From: Streptomyces sp.
GTDB taxonomy: Bacteria > Actinomycetota > Actinomycetes > Streptomycetales > Streptomycetaceae
Direction of reading: 5' to 3'
Assembly (NCBI RefSeq): GCF_019510245.1
Contig: NZ_JAEKKT010000124.1
Location: 1 to 64,000, forward strand
DNA: 64,000 bases
The notes under the pieces are model-generated. The model was given only the letters and a program-made list of their open reading frames with translations, ran no database searches and had not been told where the DNA came from. A program made the translations under genes and the position numbers. Position 1 is the stretch's first letter; the number at the start of each line of letters is the position of its first letter. This document shows positions 26,477-35,372 of the stretch, piece by piece.

Positions 26477-26879
26477 CGGCAAGCTGGTCGGGATCGTACT
26501 GGTGTCGCACAGCGCGGAGGTCGCGGCGTCGGTCGCGGAGCTGGCCAAGGGGCTGTCGGGCGGTGCCACGGCGGTGCCGGTCGCCCCGGCGGGCGGCACC
26601 GAGGGCGGCGGGCTCGGCACCAGCGCCGAGCTGATCGCCGCCGCTGCCGCGTCCGTGGACCGGGGCGCGGGGGTCGCCGTCCTCACCGACCTGGGCAGCG
26701 CGGTGCTCACCGTGAAGGCGCTGCTCGCCGAGGGCGACGAACTCCCGGACGGCACCCGTCTGGTGGACGCCCCGTTCGTCGAGGGCGCGATCGCCGCGGT
26801 CGTCACGGCGGCCACCGGGGCCGACCTCGACGCCGTGGAAGCGGCGGCAGCCGAGGCGTACACCTACCGGAAGGTCTGA
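26469..26879 (+). CDS. dhaM: Phosphotransfer subunit DhaM (EIIA-like domain only)
   Basis: A 136-residue subunit starting at GTG 26469 inside the end of dhaL. The phosphorylated histidine is in GIVLVSHSAEVA (His14). PAGGTEGGGLGTSAELI and AVLTDLGSAVLTVKALL are typical. Only the EIIA-like domain is present, without fused HPr or EI-like parts, so phosphate must come from the general PTS proteins EI and HPr encoded elsewhere. Confidence 0.95.
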   Translation: MSDGKLVGIVLVSHSAEVAASVAELAKGLSGGATAVPVAPAGGTEGGGLGTSAELIAAAAASVDRGAGVAVLTDLGSAVLTVKALLAEGDELPDGTRLVDAPFVEGAIAAVVTAATGADLDAVEAAAAEAYTYRKV

Positions 26880-27565
26880 GAACCCCCTGGTCGCAGCGGT
26901 GTCCGGCGGGCCCCGGGGAAAGCCGGGCCGGGTCCGGGCATCGCGGGGCGACGGGCCCGATACACCCTCCTGCGATGCCGGCCGGAGCCGTCCTCTTCCG
27001 GCAAGCAGGAGAAGGAGCGCGCAGGAGGGGAAGACCGGCGAGCCCCGTGACGATCGCCACGGCGGTCGTCACGGCGGTCGTCACGGCGGTCGTCACCTAC
27101 AGGCCGGGGCCGGGGAACCCGGGGGTGCGGGCCATCCACCGGCGTGCGGGAAGGAGCCGTGGCGGGTCGCCGGCCGCGGCCAGGTACCGCGTGCGCACCT
27201 CCAGCGGGTCCGTCGCGGAGCCCACCGCACGGCATGCGGATGGCACGACGTGCCGGTTCGACCGGCGGCCGCACTCCTTCACGTCTGTAACCGCCATCGC
27301 CGAGACCCCCGCCGGGGCCGTACGCAGTCCGTCGCCTCGGTTCGCGGTACGCGTTTCGCGCACTGCCGCGCCGTCACGCCGGTGACCACCGTCCCATCGG
27401 GCGATCCGGCGACGTCCCCACTCCGCCTTCGGGCCCGCAGCACACCGGGCGCGACCGAGACACGCCTGCGCGCCGCCGCCCGGTGTGCACTTCGCGTACA
27501 TGAATTCCGAACCACACCCACCACCCGCGGACCTGCCGCACAGCTGTCGATCCACGCATCAGGTC
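26880..27565. other. Long gap after dhaM
   Basis: Almost 700 bases without a gene I can support. It holds a triple 12-base repeat at 27061-27096. Open frames exist on both strands, but none has a ribosome site or recognisable domain. A GC-rich imperfect stem just after dhaM (about 26908-26936) may terminate the dha message. Confidence 0.4.
27061..27096. repeat. Three tandem copies of GGCGGTCGTCAC
   Basis: Three exact 12-base units stand head to tail, and a decayed fourth unit (GACGATCGCCAC) precedes them. As the unit length is a multiple of three, such arrays can expand in coding sequence, but no gene covers this one. Confidence 0.8.
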
Positions 27566-27609
27566 TTGACAGGAAGCCCCCGGCGACACAGCCTTTGGCA
27601 ACGTTGTCA
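27566..27609 (+). promoter_or_regulatory. Promoter with overlapping LacI-type operator before the GH2 gene
   Basis: A perfect TTGACA box at 27566-27571 is followed after 17 bases by a weaker CAGCCT (27589-27594). Directly downstream, TGGCAACGTTGTCA at 27596-27609 is one base-pair short of a full palindrome with a central CG. This is the classic shape of LacI-family sites in actinomycetes. It lies about 70 bases before the GH2 start, where a repressor would block initiation. No LacI gene is adjacent, so the regulator is distant, or possibly the one at 15823. Confidence 0.65.
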
Positions 27610-27679
27610 TTGTGCTCGAAGCGGGGTGCCCGGAGCCGATTCGGCACGCTCCGCCGATCCCTGATGGGACGTCAGAATC

Positions 27680-30600
27680 ATGACAGATCAGCCGGTTCCG
27701 TCGCGCAATCCGTCGCGGCGTTCCATAGTCGCCACGGGCTCCACCCTGCTGGCCGGGTTCGGACTCGGCTCGGTGCTCCCGGTGCCGGCCGCGGCCGCCA
27801 CCCCCACCGGGACCCCGGCCAAGGCCGCCACGCCCCGTGAACTCGCCCTCTACCGGCCCGTCTCGGTCTCCTCGACCGCCTACGCCGCCACCCCGGGGTC
27901 CTTCGCCGTCGACAGCCTCACCGCGCCCGGCGTGCGGGGCAGCGGCTGGCGGGCCGGGGACGGCGACCCGCAGTGGATCGCCGTGGACCTGCAGGCGGCC
28001 TGCGAGGTCACCCGGATCCGCCTGACCTTCGAAGCCGACACCGCCGACCCGGTGTTCACGCCTCCGGCCACCGGGAATCCGGCCGACGGCACCACCGGCA
28101 AGGAGATCCTGTCGAGCTACGCGCTCGACTTCGTGGTCGAGACGTCCCTCGACGAGAAGTCCTGGACGAGCGTCCACCGCACGACCGCCGGCACCGGCGG
28201 CGTGGTGGACGTCCAGCTGCCCCGCCCGGCGTCGGCGCGCTGGGTGCGGATGACGTGCCGCAAGCGTTCCAGTCCCCTGCCGCTGGGCCTCAACGGCTTC
28301 GAGGTGTACGGCATCCCTGAGGGCCACCGGCCCCCGGCGACGGGCTGGACCGACTGGGGCGTCCGGCACGGCGCGGCGCCCGGGCTGACCGTGGCCGACG
28401 ACGGCACCGTGCCGGTGGAGTCCGGCTGGCGTCTCACCCTCGACGACTGGGCGGGCGCGGACGGTTCGGGTCTGTCGAAGGCCGGTGCCGACACCAGCGG
28501 TTGGCTGCCCGCCGCCGTCCCCGGCACGGTCCTCGGTTCCCTCGTGGACCAAGGCATGCTGCCCGACCCGGTGTCCGGCCTGAACAACCTGCGCATCCCC
28601 GAGGCGCTGTCCCGGCACTCCTGGTGGTACAAGCGGGACTTCGAGCTGCCGCGGGGTCTGCGTACCGGGGCCGGCCGCCGCATCTGGCTGGAGTTCGACG
28701 GCGTCAACCACAAGGCCGAGATCTGGCTGAACGGCGAGCATGTCGGCGACCTGACCTATCCGTTCGCCCGCTCCTCCCACGACGTGACCCGGCTGCTCGC
28801 CGCCGACGGCGCGAACGCGCTGGCCGTGCGGATCACCCCGATGCCCGTGCCCGGCAGCCCCGGCGACAAGGGCCCCCTGGGCGAGTCGTGGGTGGACGCG
28901 GGCGCCGGGCAGATGAACCTCAACTCGCCCACCTATCTGGCCGCTTCGGGCTGGGACTGGATGCCTGCGGTCCGCGACCGGGCGGCGGGCATCTGGAACC
29001 ACGTCCGGCTCAGATCCACCGGGCAGGTCGTCATCGGCGACCCGCGCGTGGACACGGTCCTGCCGAACCTGCCGGACGTCTCCGTCGCCGAACTGACCGT
29101 CGTCGTACCCGTCCGCAACGCGGATTCCACGGACCGTACGGCGACGGTGACCGCGGCGTTCGGCGACGTCCGGGTCTCCAAGGCGGTCGCGGTGCCGGCC
29201 GGCGGCGCCGTCGACGTCGTCTTCGCGCCCGACGCCTTCCGGCAGTTGCGGCTGCGCGAGCCCCGGCTGTGGTGGCCGAACGGTCTGGGCGAGCCGGAGC
29301 TGCACGACCTCACGCTCACCGCGTCGGTCGACGGCACCGAGAGCGACCGGCGCACCACCCGCTTCGGCATCCGCCAGTTCGGCTACGAGTACCAGGTGCC
29401 GCTGCCGTTCACCGCGTCCGGTGACGCGTACACCCAGTCCGTCACCTTCGACCGGCAGCAGGCACGGCACGTCCGCATCAACTGCCGTACCCGGGCCACC
29501 TCCTGGGGCAGTTCGCTGTGGACCCTGGCGGTACGGGACAGCGCCCGGCAGGCCACCGACCTCGCCCTGCACGCGCCCGCCGACGCCTCCAGCACGGACG
29601 GCGACGACCACGGCCCGGCCAACGTGACGGACGGCGATCCGGACACCCGGTGGTCCTCCGCGTACGAGGACGACCAGTGGGTCAGCGTCGACCTGGGCTC
29701 GGTGCAGTCCTTCGACCGGGTCGACCTCACCTGGGAGCGGGCGTACGCGAGGACGTTCGTGGTGCAGGTCTCCGCCGACGGCACCGAGTGGACCGATGTG
29801 CGGGCGGTGGACAACTCGGCCGTGCCGCTGCCCTTCAACGACGGCAACGCGAGCCTCCAGGTCGAGGACTTCGACCGGCAGACCGCCCGCTACGTCCGTA
29901 TCGACTGCGGCCTGCGCAACACCAGTTGGGGCAACTCGCTGTGGTCCCTCGCCGTCGTCGACAGCACCGACCCCGGCACCGACCTCGCCCTGCACCGGAC
30001 GGCGACGGCCTCCACCGAGGAGTCCGACCACCCCGCCTCGAACGCCACCGACGGCGATGCGGGCACCCGCTGGTCCTCGCAGTACGAGGACCACCAGTGG
30101 ATCCAGGTGGACCTGGGCTCCGCACGGGCCTTCGACCGGGTGGCGATCGTCTGGGAGACGGCCTACCCGAAGACGTACGTCGTCCGGGTGTCCTCCGACG
30201 GCGAGCGGTGGACCGACGTCAAGTCCGTGTCGAACGCCCCCGATCCGCTGAAGATCACCGTCAACGGTGTGCGGGTGCTGGCCCGCGGCGGCAACTGGGG
30301 CTGGGACGAGCTGCTGCGCCGCATGGGGCCGGAGCGGATGGACGCGGCGGTGCGCATGCACCGCGACATGAACTTCACCATGATCCGCAACTGGGTCGGC
30401 AGCAGCGACCGGGAGGAGTTCTTCGCCGCCTGCGACCGGCACGGCATCCTCGTCTGGAACGACTTCCCGAACGCCTGGGGCATGGACCCGCCGGACCACG
30501 ACGCCTTCAACGCGATCGCCCGGGACACCGTGCTGCGTTACCGCATCCATCCCTGTGTGGCCGTCTGGTGCGGGGCGAACGAGGGCAACCCGCCGGCCGC

Positions 30601-31750
30601 GATCGACAAGGGCATGCGCGAGGCGGTCGAGCAGCAGGCCCCCGGGCTGCTGTACCAGAACAACTCGGCGGGCGGCATCGTCACGGGCGGCGGCCCCTAC
30701 GGCTGGGTGGAGCCGGAGAAGTACTTCGACCCCGCCACCTACGGCAGCAAGGACTTCGGCTTCCACACCGAGATCGGCATGCCGGTCGTCTCCACGGCGG
30801 CGAGCCTGCGCAACCTGACGGGCGACGAGCCGGAGTGGCCCATCGGCGGCGCCTGGTACTACCACGACTGGAGCGAGCACGGGAACCAGGCGCCGCAGAA
30901 CTACAAGGCGGCCATCGAGACCCGTCTGGGCGCTGCCACCGGCCTGGACGACTTCGCCCGCAAGGCGCAGTTCGTCAACTTCGAGAACACCCGCGCCATG
31001 TTCGAGGCCTGGAACGCCAACCTCTGGGACAACGCCAGCGGTCTGATGCTGTGGATGTCCCACCCGGCCTGGCACAGCACCGTCTGGCAGACCTACGACT
31101 ACGACTTCGACGTCAACGGCGCCTACTACGGCGCCCGTTCCGCCTGCGAGCCGCTGCACGTCCAGGCCGATCCGGTGAAGTGGCGGGTCCTCGCGGTCAA
31201 CCACACCCGCGCGGAGCTCCGGGGCGCCACCGTCACCGCCCGGCTGTACGACCTGACCGGGCGGCAGTTCGGCAGCGGCCGGACGGCGAAGGTGGACGTG
31301 GCACGGTCCGCCACCGCCGAGGCGTTCACCGCCGGCTGGGCCGACGACCTGCCGGACCTGCACCTGCTCCGGCTGACCCTGGCGGACACGGCCGGCAGGG
31401 AGCTGTCCCGCAACACGTACTGGCGCCACCGCGACCCCGCCGCCCTCCAGGCGCTCGGCGAAATCCCACGGGTGAACGTGTCCGTCTCGGCCGGGCGGGT
31501 GTCCCGTTCCGGGGACCGTCACTCCCTGACGGCCACCGTCCGCAACCGCGGGTCGGCCGTCGCCGCCATGGTCCGGCTGTCCCTGGTGGACGAGGCCGAC
31601 GGCCGGCGCGTACTGCCGACGCTCTACAGCCACAACTATCTGTGGCTGCTGCCCGGCGAGTCCCGGACCGTCGGCGTGTCCTGGCCGGCGCGGGCCCTCT
31701 CCGCGGGCCGTCCGGCGCTGCGGGCGCAGGCGTACAACAGCCGTCCCTAG
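27680..31750 (+). CDS. Tat-exported GH2 enzyme, exo-beta-D-glucosaminidase/beta-mannosidase type, with inserted discoidin repeats
   Basis: A 1356-residue secreted enzyme with a twin-arginine signal (SRRSIVATGSTLLAGFGLGS). Residues 40-215 form an F5/8 type C domain. The GH2 sugar-binding and Ig-like domains follow to about 572 (YKRDFELPRGL, WLEFDGVNHKAEIWLNGEHV). Two 142-residue discoidin-type units interrupt the fold at 573-856, after which the barrel resumes with LKITVNGVRVLARGGNWGWD. The acid/base glutamate is at 968 (WCGANEG) and the nucleophile at 1031 (FGFHTEIGMPV). The barrel wording resembles CsxA-type exo-glucosaminidases, so it probably removes glucosamine from chitosan ends. A beta-mannosidase activity is the main alternative. 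Its stop overlaps the TetR stop in a shared CTAG. Confidence 0.87.
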   Translation: MTDQPVPSRNPSRRSIVATGSTLLAGFGLGSVLPVPAAAATPTGTPAKAATPRELALYRPVSVSSTAYAATPGSFAVDSLTAPGVRGSGWRAGDGDPQWIAVDLQAACEVTRIRLTFEADTADPVFTPPATGNPADGTTGKEILSSYALDFVVETSLDEKSWTSVHRTTAGTGGVVDVQLPRPASARWVRMTCRKRSSPLPLGLNGFEVYGIPEGHRPPATGWTDWGVRHGAAPGLTVADDGTVPVESGWRLTLDDWAGADGSGLSKAGADTSGWLPAAVPGTVLGSLVDQGMLPDPVSGLNNLRIPEALSRHSWWYKRDFELPRGLRTGAGRRIWLEFDGVNHKAEIWLNGEHVGDLTYPFARSSHDVTRLLAADGANALAVRITPMPVPGSPGDKGPLGESWVDAGAGQMNLNSPTYLAASGWDWMPAVRDRAAGIWNHVRLRSTGQVVIGDPRVDTVLPNLPDVSVAELTVVVPVRNADSTDRTATVTAAFGDVRVSKAVAVPAGGAVDVVFAPDAFRQLRLREPRLWWPNGLGEPELHDLTLTASVDGTESDRRTTRFGIRQFGYEYQVPLPFTASGDAYTQSVTFDRQQARHVRINCRTRATSWGSSLWTLAVRDSARQATDLALHAPADASSTDGDDHGPANVTDGDPDTRWSSAYEDDQWVSVDLGSVQSFDRVDLTWERAYARTFVVQVSADGTEWTDVRAVDNSAVPLPFNDGNASLQVEDFDRQTARYVRIDCGLRNTSWGNSLWSLAVVDSTDPGTDLALHRTATASTEESDHPASNATDGDAGTRWSSQYEDHQWIQVDLGSARAFDRVAIVWETAYPKTYVVRVSSDGERWTDVKSVSNAPDPLKITVNGVRVLARGGNWGWDELLRRMGPERMDAAVRMHRDMNFTMIRNWVGSSDREEFFAACDRHGILVWNDFPNAWGMDPPDHDAFNAIARDTVLRYRIHPCVAVWCGANEGNPPAAIDKGMREAVEQQAPGLLYQNNSAGGIVTGGGPYGWVEPEKYFDPATYGSKDFGFHTEIGMPVVSTAASLRNLTGDEPEWPIGGAWYYHDWSEHGNQAPQNYKAAIETRLGAATGLDDFARKAQFVNFENTRAMFEAWNANLWDNASGLMLWMSHPAWHSTVWQTYDYDFDVNGAYYGARSACEPLHVQADPVKWRVLAVNHTRAELRGATVTARLYDLTGRQFGSGRTAKVDVARSATAEAFTAGWADDLPDLHLLRLTLADTAGRELSRNTYWRHRDPAALQALGEIPRVNVSVSAGRVSRSGDRHSLTATVRNRGSAVAAMVRLSLVDEADGRRVLPTLYSHNYLWLLPGESRTVGVSWPARALSAGRPALRAQAYNSRP
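29396..30247 (+). repeat. Exact tandem duplication of a 426-base (142-codon) discoidin unit
   Basis: Two in-frame units, 29396-29821 and 29822-30247, each start VPLPF and run through FDRQ-AR-VRI-C, a TSWG-SLW-LAV block, DLALH, an N-TDGD--TRWSS block, QW--VDLGS, FDRV and a V-VS-DG--WTDV end. Each unit starts in the middle of an F5/8 type C domain, so the order is second half then first half. Outer halves are completed by neighbours only through this permutation. Confidence 0.85.
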
Positions 31751-32382
31751 GCGAGCCCCTCCGCCGCCACCGCGAGGGCCGAGCGCATGGTCGCCGTGAG
31801 CTCGGCCTCCGCCGTGACGGGGTCCACGGTCTCGTCGGCGACGCGCCAGGCGTAGTGCTCGACGGCCGCGCGCAGGGCCGCGTTGAGCATGGCCGCCTGG
31901 ATGGTGGGCCGCAGGCCGTCGGCGGCCAGCCCGCAACGATCGGCGAGGGCGCGGGCGAACGCCGGTTCGGCCTCGTCGTAGGACTGCAGCCACTCCGCGC
32001 GCAGTCCAGGTTCGACACGGGTCAGCCGGACCAGGGCGGCCATGGTGGCGCGGTCCGAGCTGCGCACCAGCCGGCTGTCGGTCGGTACCGCGTGCTCGAA
32101 GGCCTCCTCCAGCGGCTGGCCGGGGCGCCAGGCGCGCAGGCAGTCGGCGACGGCTTCGATGCCGGCCGCGAACAGCGGGCGCACGCAGGCCTCCTTGCTC
32201 GGGAAGTAGCGCCACACCGTGCGCGCCGAGACGCCGACCGCCTGCCCGATCTGCTCGCCGGTGGTCGCGGCCACCCCCTGGGCGACGAACAGGTCCACCG
32301 CGGCGCGGGCGATCTCCAGTCTGATCTCGGCCTTGCGCTCCTCGGTCAGGGGCGGCCGTCCCGTGCGTCCCCCTGCGGTCAT
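31747..32382 (-). CDS. TetR-family transcriptional regulator
   Basis: A 211-residue regulator. The start at 32382 is chosen over 32412 because GGGAGGGACAG precedes it. The helix-turn-helix is AQGVAATTGEQIGQAVGVSA followed by RTVWRYFPSKEACV. The ligand domain is of the type found in regulators of small dehydrogenases and efflux genes (DRATMAALVRLTRVEPGLRA). It diverges from an SDR gene whose upstream region holds an ACGAC-N5-GTCGT palindrome, so it probably represses that gene and itself. Confidence 0.9.
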   Translation of the reverse strand: MTAGGRTGRPPLTEERKAEIRLEIARAAVDLFVAQGVAATTGEQIGQAVGVSARTVWRYFPSKEACVRPLFAAGIEAVADCLRAWRPGQPLEEAFEHAVPTDSRLVRSSDRATMAALVRLTRVEPGLRAEWLQSYDEAEPAFARALADRCGLAADGLRPTIQAAMLNAALRAAVEHYAWRVADETVDPVTAEAELTATMRSALAVAAEGLA

Positions 32383-32473
32383 CTGTCCCTCCCGTGCCGG
32401 TGGCTGCTGCACCGGGATTGTCCCCGAGGCAGCGGTGTGACGGAAAATTCAGGCCCCGACTTTATGTCACTCT

Positions 32474-32488
32474 ACGACATTAAGTCGT
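32474..32488. promoter_or_regulatory. Palindrome ACGAC-N5-GTCGT, likely TetR operator
   Basis: The dyad lies between the divergent TetR and SDR genes, close to a relatively AT-rich tract that probably contains the promoter. GTCAC (32466-32470) and GTGAC (32494-32498) flank it as a looser outer dyad. Confidence 0.55.
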
Positions 32489-32544
32489 ATGGTGTGACCG
32501 CACCGGGCGCCGAGCGCCCTCGAACCACCTGATGGGAGCACCAC

Positions 32545-33306
32545 ATGGCCAGCGGACTCGAAGGGCGCGGCGTCATCGTCACCGGCGCGGGATCGGGAAT
32601 CGGGCGCGCCGCCGCCCTGGCCTTCGCCAGGGAGGGGGCACGGGTCCTGGTCGCCGACCTGAACGCCGAGGCCGCGGGCACGGCCGTGGCGGAGATCGAG
32701 AAGGCGGGCGGTACGGCCGTGGCCGTCACCGGTGACCTCGGCGAGCAGTCCGTGGTGGACGAGGTGGTGGCGACCGCCGTGGAGCGGTTCGGCGGAGTGG
32801 ACGTCCTGGTGAACAACGCCGGGATCATGGACCGGATGTCGGCGCTGGCGGATGTCAGCGACGCGGAGTGGGAGCGGGTGATACGGGTCAACCTCACCGC
32901 GCCGTTCCTGCTCACCCGGGCGGTGCTGCCGCACATGCTGGCGGCGGGCCGGGGCGCCATCGTCAACACCGCCTCCGAGGCCGGCCTGCGCGGCAGCGCG
33001 GCGGGCGCCGCCTACACGGCCTCGAAGCACGGTGTCGTCGGCCTGACCAAGAACCTGGCGGTGATGTACCGCAACCAGGGCATCCGGGCCAACGCGATCG
33101 CACCCGGCGGCACCAGGACCGGCATCCAGATCGACCTGGAGGACGGCGCGCACGGGCCGGCCGCGCTCGGCCCGTACTTCGGCAACGTCGGCCAGGTCTC
33201 CGAGCCCGAGGAGCAGGCGGCGGCGATCGTGTTCCTGGCCTCGGACGCGGCGAGCAACATCAACGGCGCGATCCTGCCGGTGGACAACGGCTGGGCGGCC
33301 GTCTGA
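32545..33306 (+). CDS. Short-chain dehydrogenase/reductase
   Basis: A 253-residue NAD(P)-dependent oxidoreductase. The cofactor motif is VIVTGAGSGIGRAAALAFAR, with the acidic DLNAEA after the second strand suggesting NAD preference. NNAG is near residue 91. The catalytic serine and the YTASK block lie in NTASEAGLRGSAAGAAYTAS. It ends INGAILPVDNGWAAV. A TetR-type regulator diverges from it with a palindrome between them. The substrate is unknown; the closest families act on ketones, sterols or fatty acyl derivatives. Confidence 0.92.
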   Translation: MASGLEGRGVIVTGAGSGIGRAAALAFAREGARVLVADLNAEAAGTAVAEIEKAGGTAVAVTGDLGEQSVVDEVVATAVERFGGVDVLVNNAGIMDRMSALADVSDAEWERVIRVNLTAPFLLTRAVLPHMLAAGRGAIVNTASEAGLRGSAAGAAYTASKHGVVGLTKNLAVMYRNQGIRANAIAPGGTRTGIQIDLEDGAHGPAALGPYFGNVGQVSEPEEQAAAIVFLASDAASNINGAILPVDNGWAAV

Positions 33307-33337
33307 CCCGCACCGCCGGGGGCGGCCGGCCTGCCGG

Positions 33338-34024
33338 TCAGTCGTCCTCGGCGAACTGTTCCGCCAGCCGCTCCCCCTCCGCCTCCGCCGCCGCGCGGTC
33401 CTCGATGGGCCGGACCCCGGAGTCCTTGAAGACGATGTAGGTGACGCCGGACGGCACCCCGCCGACCCGCGGGTCGGGGTTCACGCCGAGCGCCTTCGCG
33501 GTGGCGTAGGAGGCCTCGCCGATGATGTCGCGGGGTCCGGTGTCGCCGACGACCGCGTACTGCACCCGGTCCTTGTAGATCACCGCGGCGATCGCGCCGC
33601 CCCGGATGCCGGCCGCCCAGTGGTTCCAGCGGCCGCTGGGACCGGGCACGACGACGTAGGGCAGCTTCTCGGCGTTGAGCTGACGGCCGTTGGACTGCTG
33701 GTAGGCGGTGGTGGCGGTGAACGCCGGGTCGGCCCTGCGGTTGCAGTGGGAGGTTCGCTGGCCGTCGCAGTCGATGTCGAGGTCGGCCTTCCAGAAGACG
33801 GCCTGCCGGGTGCCGCACACGGGGACGGTGGCGGCGGTGTCGGCATCGGAGCGGTAGCGGCCTCTGGAGACCTGCGTGCACTCCCGCACCCGGGCCAGCA
33901 GTTCGGTGGCGGTGATCCGGTGCCGGTCACCGGGGGCCGCGTACGAGGCGGCCGGGGTGGGCAGAGTGGCCGGGGCGAGCAGGGCGGCGCCGGCCGCGGC
34001 CAGCGTCAGCGACTGGACACGCAC
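33338..34024 (-). CDS. Secreted GH75 chitosanase
   Basis: A 228-residue secreted endo-chitosanase. The signal peptide is VQSLTLAAAGAALLAPATLP with cleavage after ASYA. Family features in order are QAVFWKADLDIDCDG, CNRRADPAFTATTAYQQS, EKLPYVVVPGPSGRWNHW and VVGDTGPRDIIGEASYATAK, in which an Asp and a Glu nine residues apart fit the GH75 catalytic pair. It cuts internal bonds in chitosan, producing ends on which the GH2 enzyme upstream could act. GTG 34024 is the only plausible start. A dre-like palindrome lies 340 bases upstream. Confidence 0.87.
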   Translation of the reverse strand: MRVQSLTLAAAGAALLAPATLPTPAASYAAPGDRHRITATELLARVRECTQVSRGRYRSDADTAATVPVCGTRQAVFWKADLDIDCDGQRTSHCNRRADPAFTATTAYQQSNGRQLNAEKLPYVVVPGPSGRWNHWAAGIRGGAIAAVIYKDRVQYAVVGDTGPRDIIGEASYATAKALGVNPDPRVGGVPSGVTYIVFKDSGVRPIEDRAAAEAEGERLAEQFAEDD

Positions 34025-34364
34025 GATGAGGGACCCTTTTCGTGGGGGACATGGAATCACCCGGAACAAGATGGTGCGGGTCCGGCGGCCGGGCCAGCAC
34101 GTGAGGGCCGTACAGGGCCGTTCGGCGCAACGAAACTGACACTTCGTGAGCGGTGGCCGAGGGCCGGGGCGCTGAGCCGGTGCCGGCCCAGTCCGCCCCG
34201 GCCGCCCGTGCCGGCGCGGGATCAGCGACGACAGCGTTCCGCGCCACAGGCGCGAACTCCCCTGTTCTCCTGGGAAGTTCGACCACAGGACCCTCAGCAT
34301 ACGTAACACTCCCCCGGCGACTGCAATACGGCCCTCTTGATGTCCGCATCGCAGCCAGCCATAT
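34025..34364. other. Divergent region between the chitosanase and FN3 genes
   Basis: Roughly 340 bases without a gene. They should contain the chitosanase promoter. A dre-like palindrome sits at the right-hand edge next to the FN3 lipoprotein gene. Confidence 0.4.
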
Positions 34365-34376
34365 TGGTCCGGACCA
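34365..34376. promoter_or_regulatory. DasR-type (dre-like) palindrome TGGTCCGGACCA
   Basis: A perfect 12-base palindrome within ATTGGTCCGGACCATT. The DasR consensus core is TGGTCTAGACCA, from which this differs only at the two central-flanking positions. DasR controls chitin and N-acetylglucosamine genes in Streptomyces. The site is 34 bases before the FN3 lipoprotein start and in the intergenic region shared with the chitosanase. Confidence 0.6.
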
Positions 34377-34409
34377 TTGCCGTGCTGCCGGTCCCGGGGA
34401 GGCGGAACC

Positions 34410-35372
34410 GTGCGCCGAGTTTCCGTCGTGGTCTGCGCCCTGCTGTTCGTGTCGTCCTGCGGCCGGGGCGGGGCCGCCGCCGGCGACAGCGCCCGGCTGC
34501 CGGGGGCGCCGACGGGGGTGACCGCGGCCGCCGGGAGCGCCACCAGCGTGCACGTCATGTGGAACGAGCTGCCGGAGGGTTCCGGGATCCGCACCTATGA
34601 GGTGTATCGCGGCACCACGAAGGTCGAGGAAGTGCCCGGCTCCCAGCACATGGTGGACGTCACCAGGCTCACGCCGTCCACGGCGTACGTGTTCACCGTC
34701 CGAGCCCGGGGCGGTGACGGCAGCCTCGGGCCGCGCAGCCGTGCGGTGCGGGCGACCACCCCCGCGATGGTCGCCGCCGACCGCTCGGCGCCGGCCCGGC
34801 CCGCGCGACCGGTGGGCCGGGCCGTGGGCAGCCGTGCCGTGCAGCTGTCCTGGGGCGCCTCGACGGACGACCGGGCCGTGGTGTCGTACGACATCTGGCA
34901 GGGCGGCGCCAAGATCCACAGTGTCGGCGGCAACCAGACCGCGGCCGTGGTCATGGGGCTGCGGCCGGGCACCCGCTATGTCTTCACCGTCCGGGCCCGG
35001 GACGCGGCCGACAACCTCTCGCCCCCGAGTGCGGCGGTGCGCCTCACCACACCGGGCAGCGGCGACGGCCAGGACACCGCGCCGACCGCGTTCACGGCGC
35101 GGACCCACGAGGAGAGCGGGGCCTACTACCTCGATCTGGCCTGGGACCCGCCGCAGGTGGACGGTGTGGTCACGGAGTACCAGATCCGCCTCGACGGCGG
35201 TACGGCCACCTCCCTGGTCTGGGGCGGCACCCCGCCGAAGGGACGGTCGGCCTACAGCTTCTATGTGGGCCGGGGCCGTGGGGTCCGGCACCAAGTGCGG
35301 CTCCGGGCCCGGCTGCCCGACGGCACCTGGGGCGGCTGGTCGGCGGAGCGGACCGTGACGACAGGGGCCTGA
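34410..35372 (+). CDS. Lipoprotein with fibronectin type III repeats
   Basis: A 320-residue surface lipoprotein starting at GTG 34410 behind GGGGAGG. The lipobox is LFVSSC. FN3 module one runs from LPGAPTGVTAAAGSATSVHV to about residue 120, with YEVYRG and YVFTVRARG. Module two is at about 132-225 (YDIWQGG, YVFTVRARDAADNLSPPS). Module three is less regular and fills the rest (YYLDLAWDPPQVDG, EYQIRLDGG). FN3 modules are common in secreted polysaccharide-degrading systems, where they serve as spacers or binders. No enzymatic domain is present. The dre-like site before it suggests control by amino sugars. Confidence 0.85.
   Translation: MRRVSVVVCALLFVSSCGRGGAAAGDSARLPGAPTGVTAAAGSATSVHVMWNELPEGSGIRTYEVYRGTTKVEEVPGSQHMVDVTRLTPSTAYVFTVRARGGDGSLGPRSRAVRATTPAMVAADRSAPARPARPVGRAVGSRAVQLSWGASTDDRAVVSYDIWQGGAKIHSVGGNQTAAVVMGLRPGTRYVFTVRARDAADNLSPPSAAVRLTTPGSGDGQDTAPTAFTARTHEESGAYYLDLAWDPPQVDGVVTEYQIRLDGGTATSLVWGGTPPKGRSAYSFYVGRGRGVRHQVRLRARLPDGTWGGWSAERTVTTGA

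Noticed and set aside
27061..27096. A CRISPR-like array
   Set aside because: The 12-base units are directly adjacent without spacers and no cas gene is nearby.
27374..32215. A very long open frame on the minus strand opposite the GH2 gene, and similar frames elsewhere (for example 4014-6572 plus strand)
   Set aside because: They are opposite or out of frame with genes that have clear domains, and their composition (Arg, Gly, His, Val rich) is what high-GC codon use produces on the other strand.
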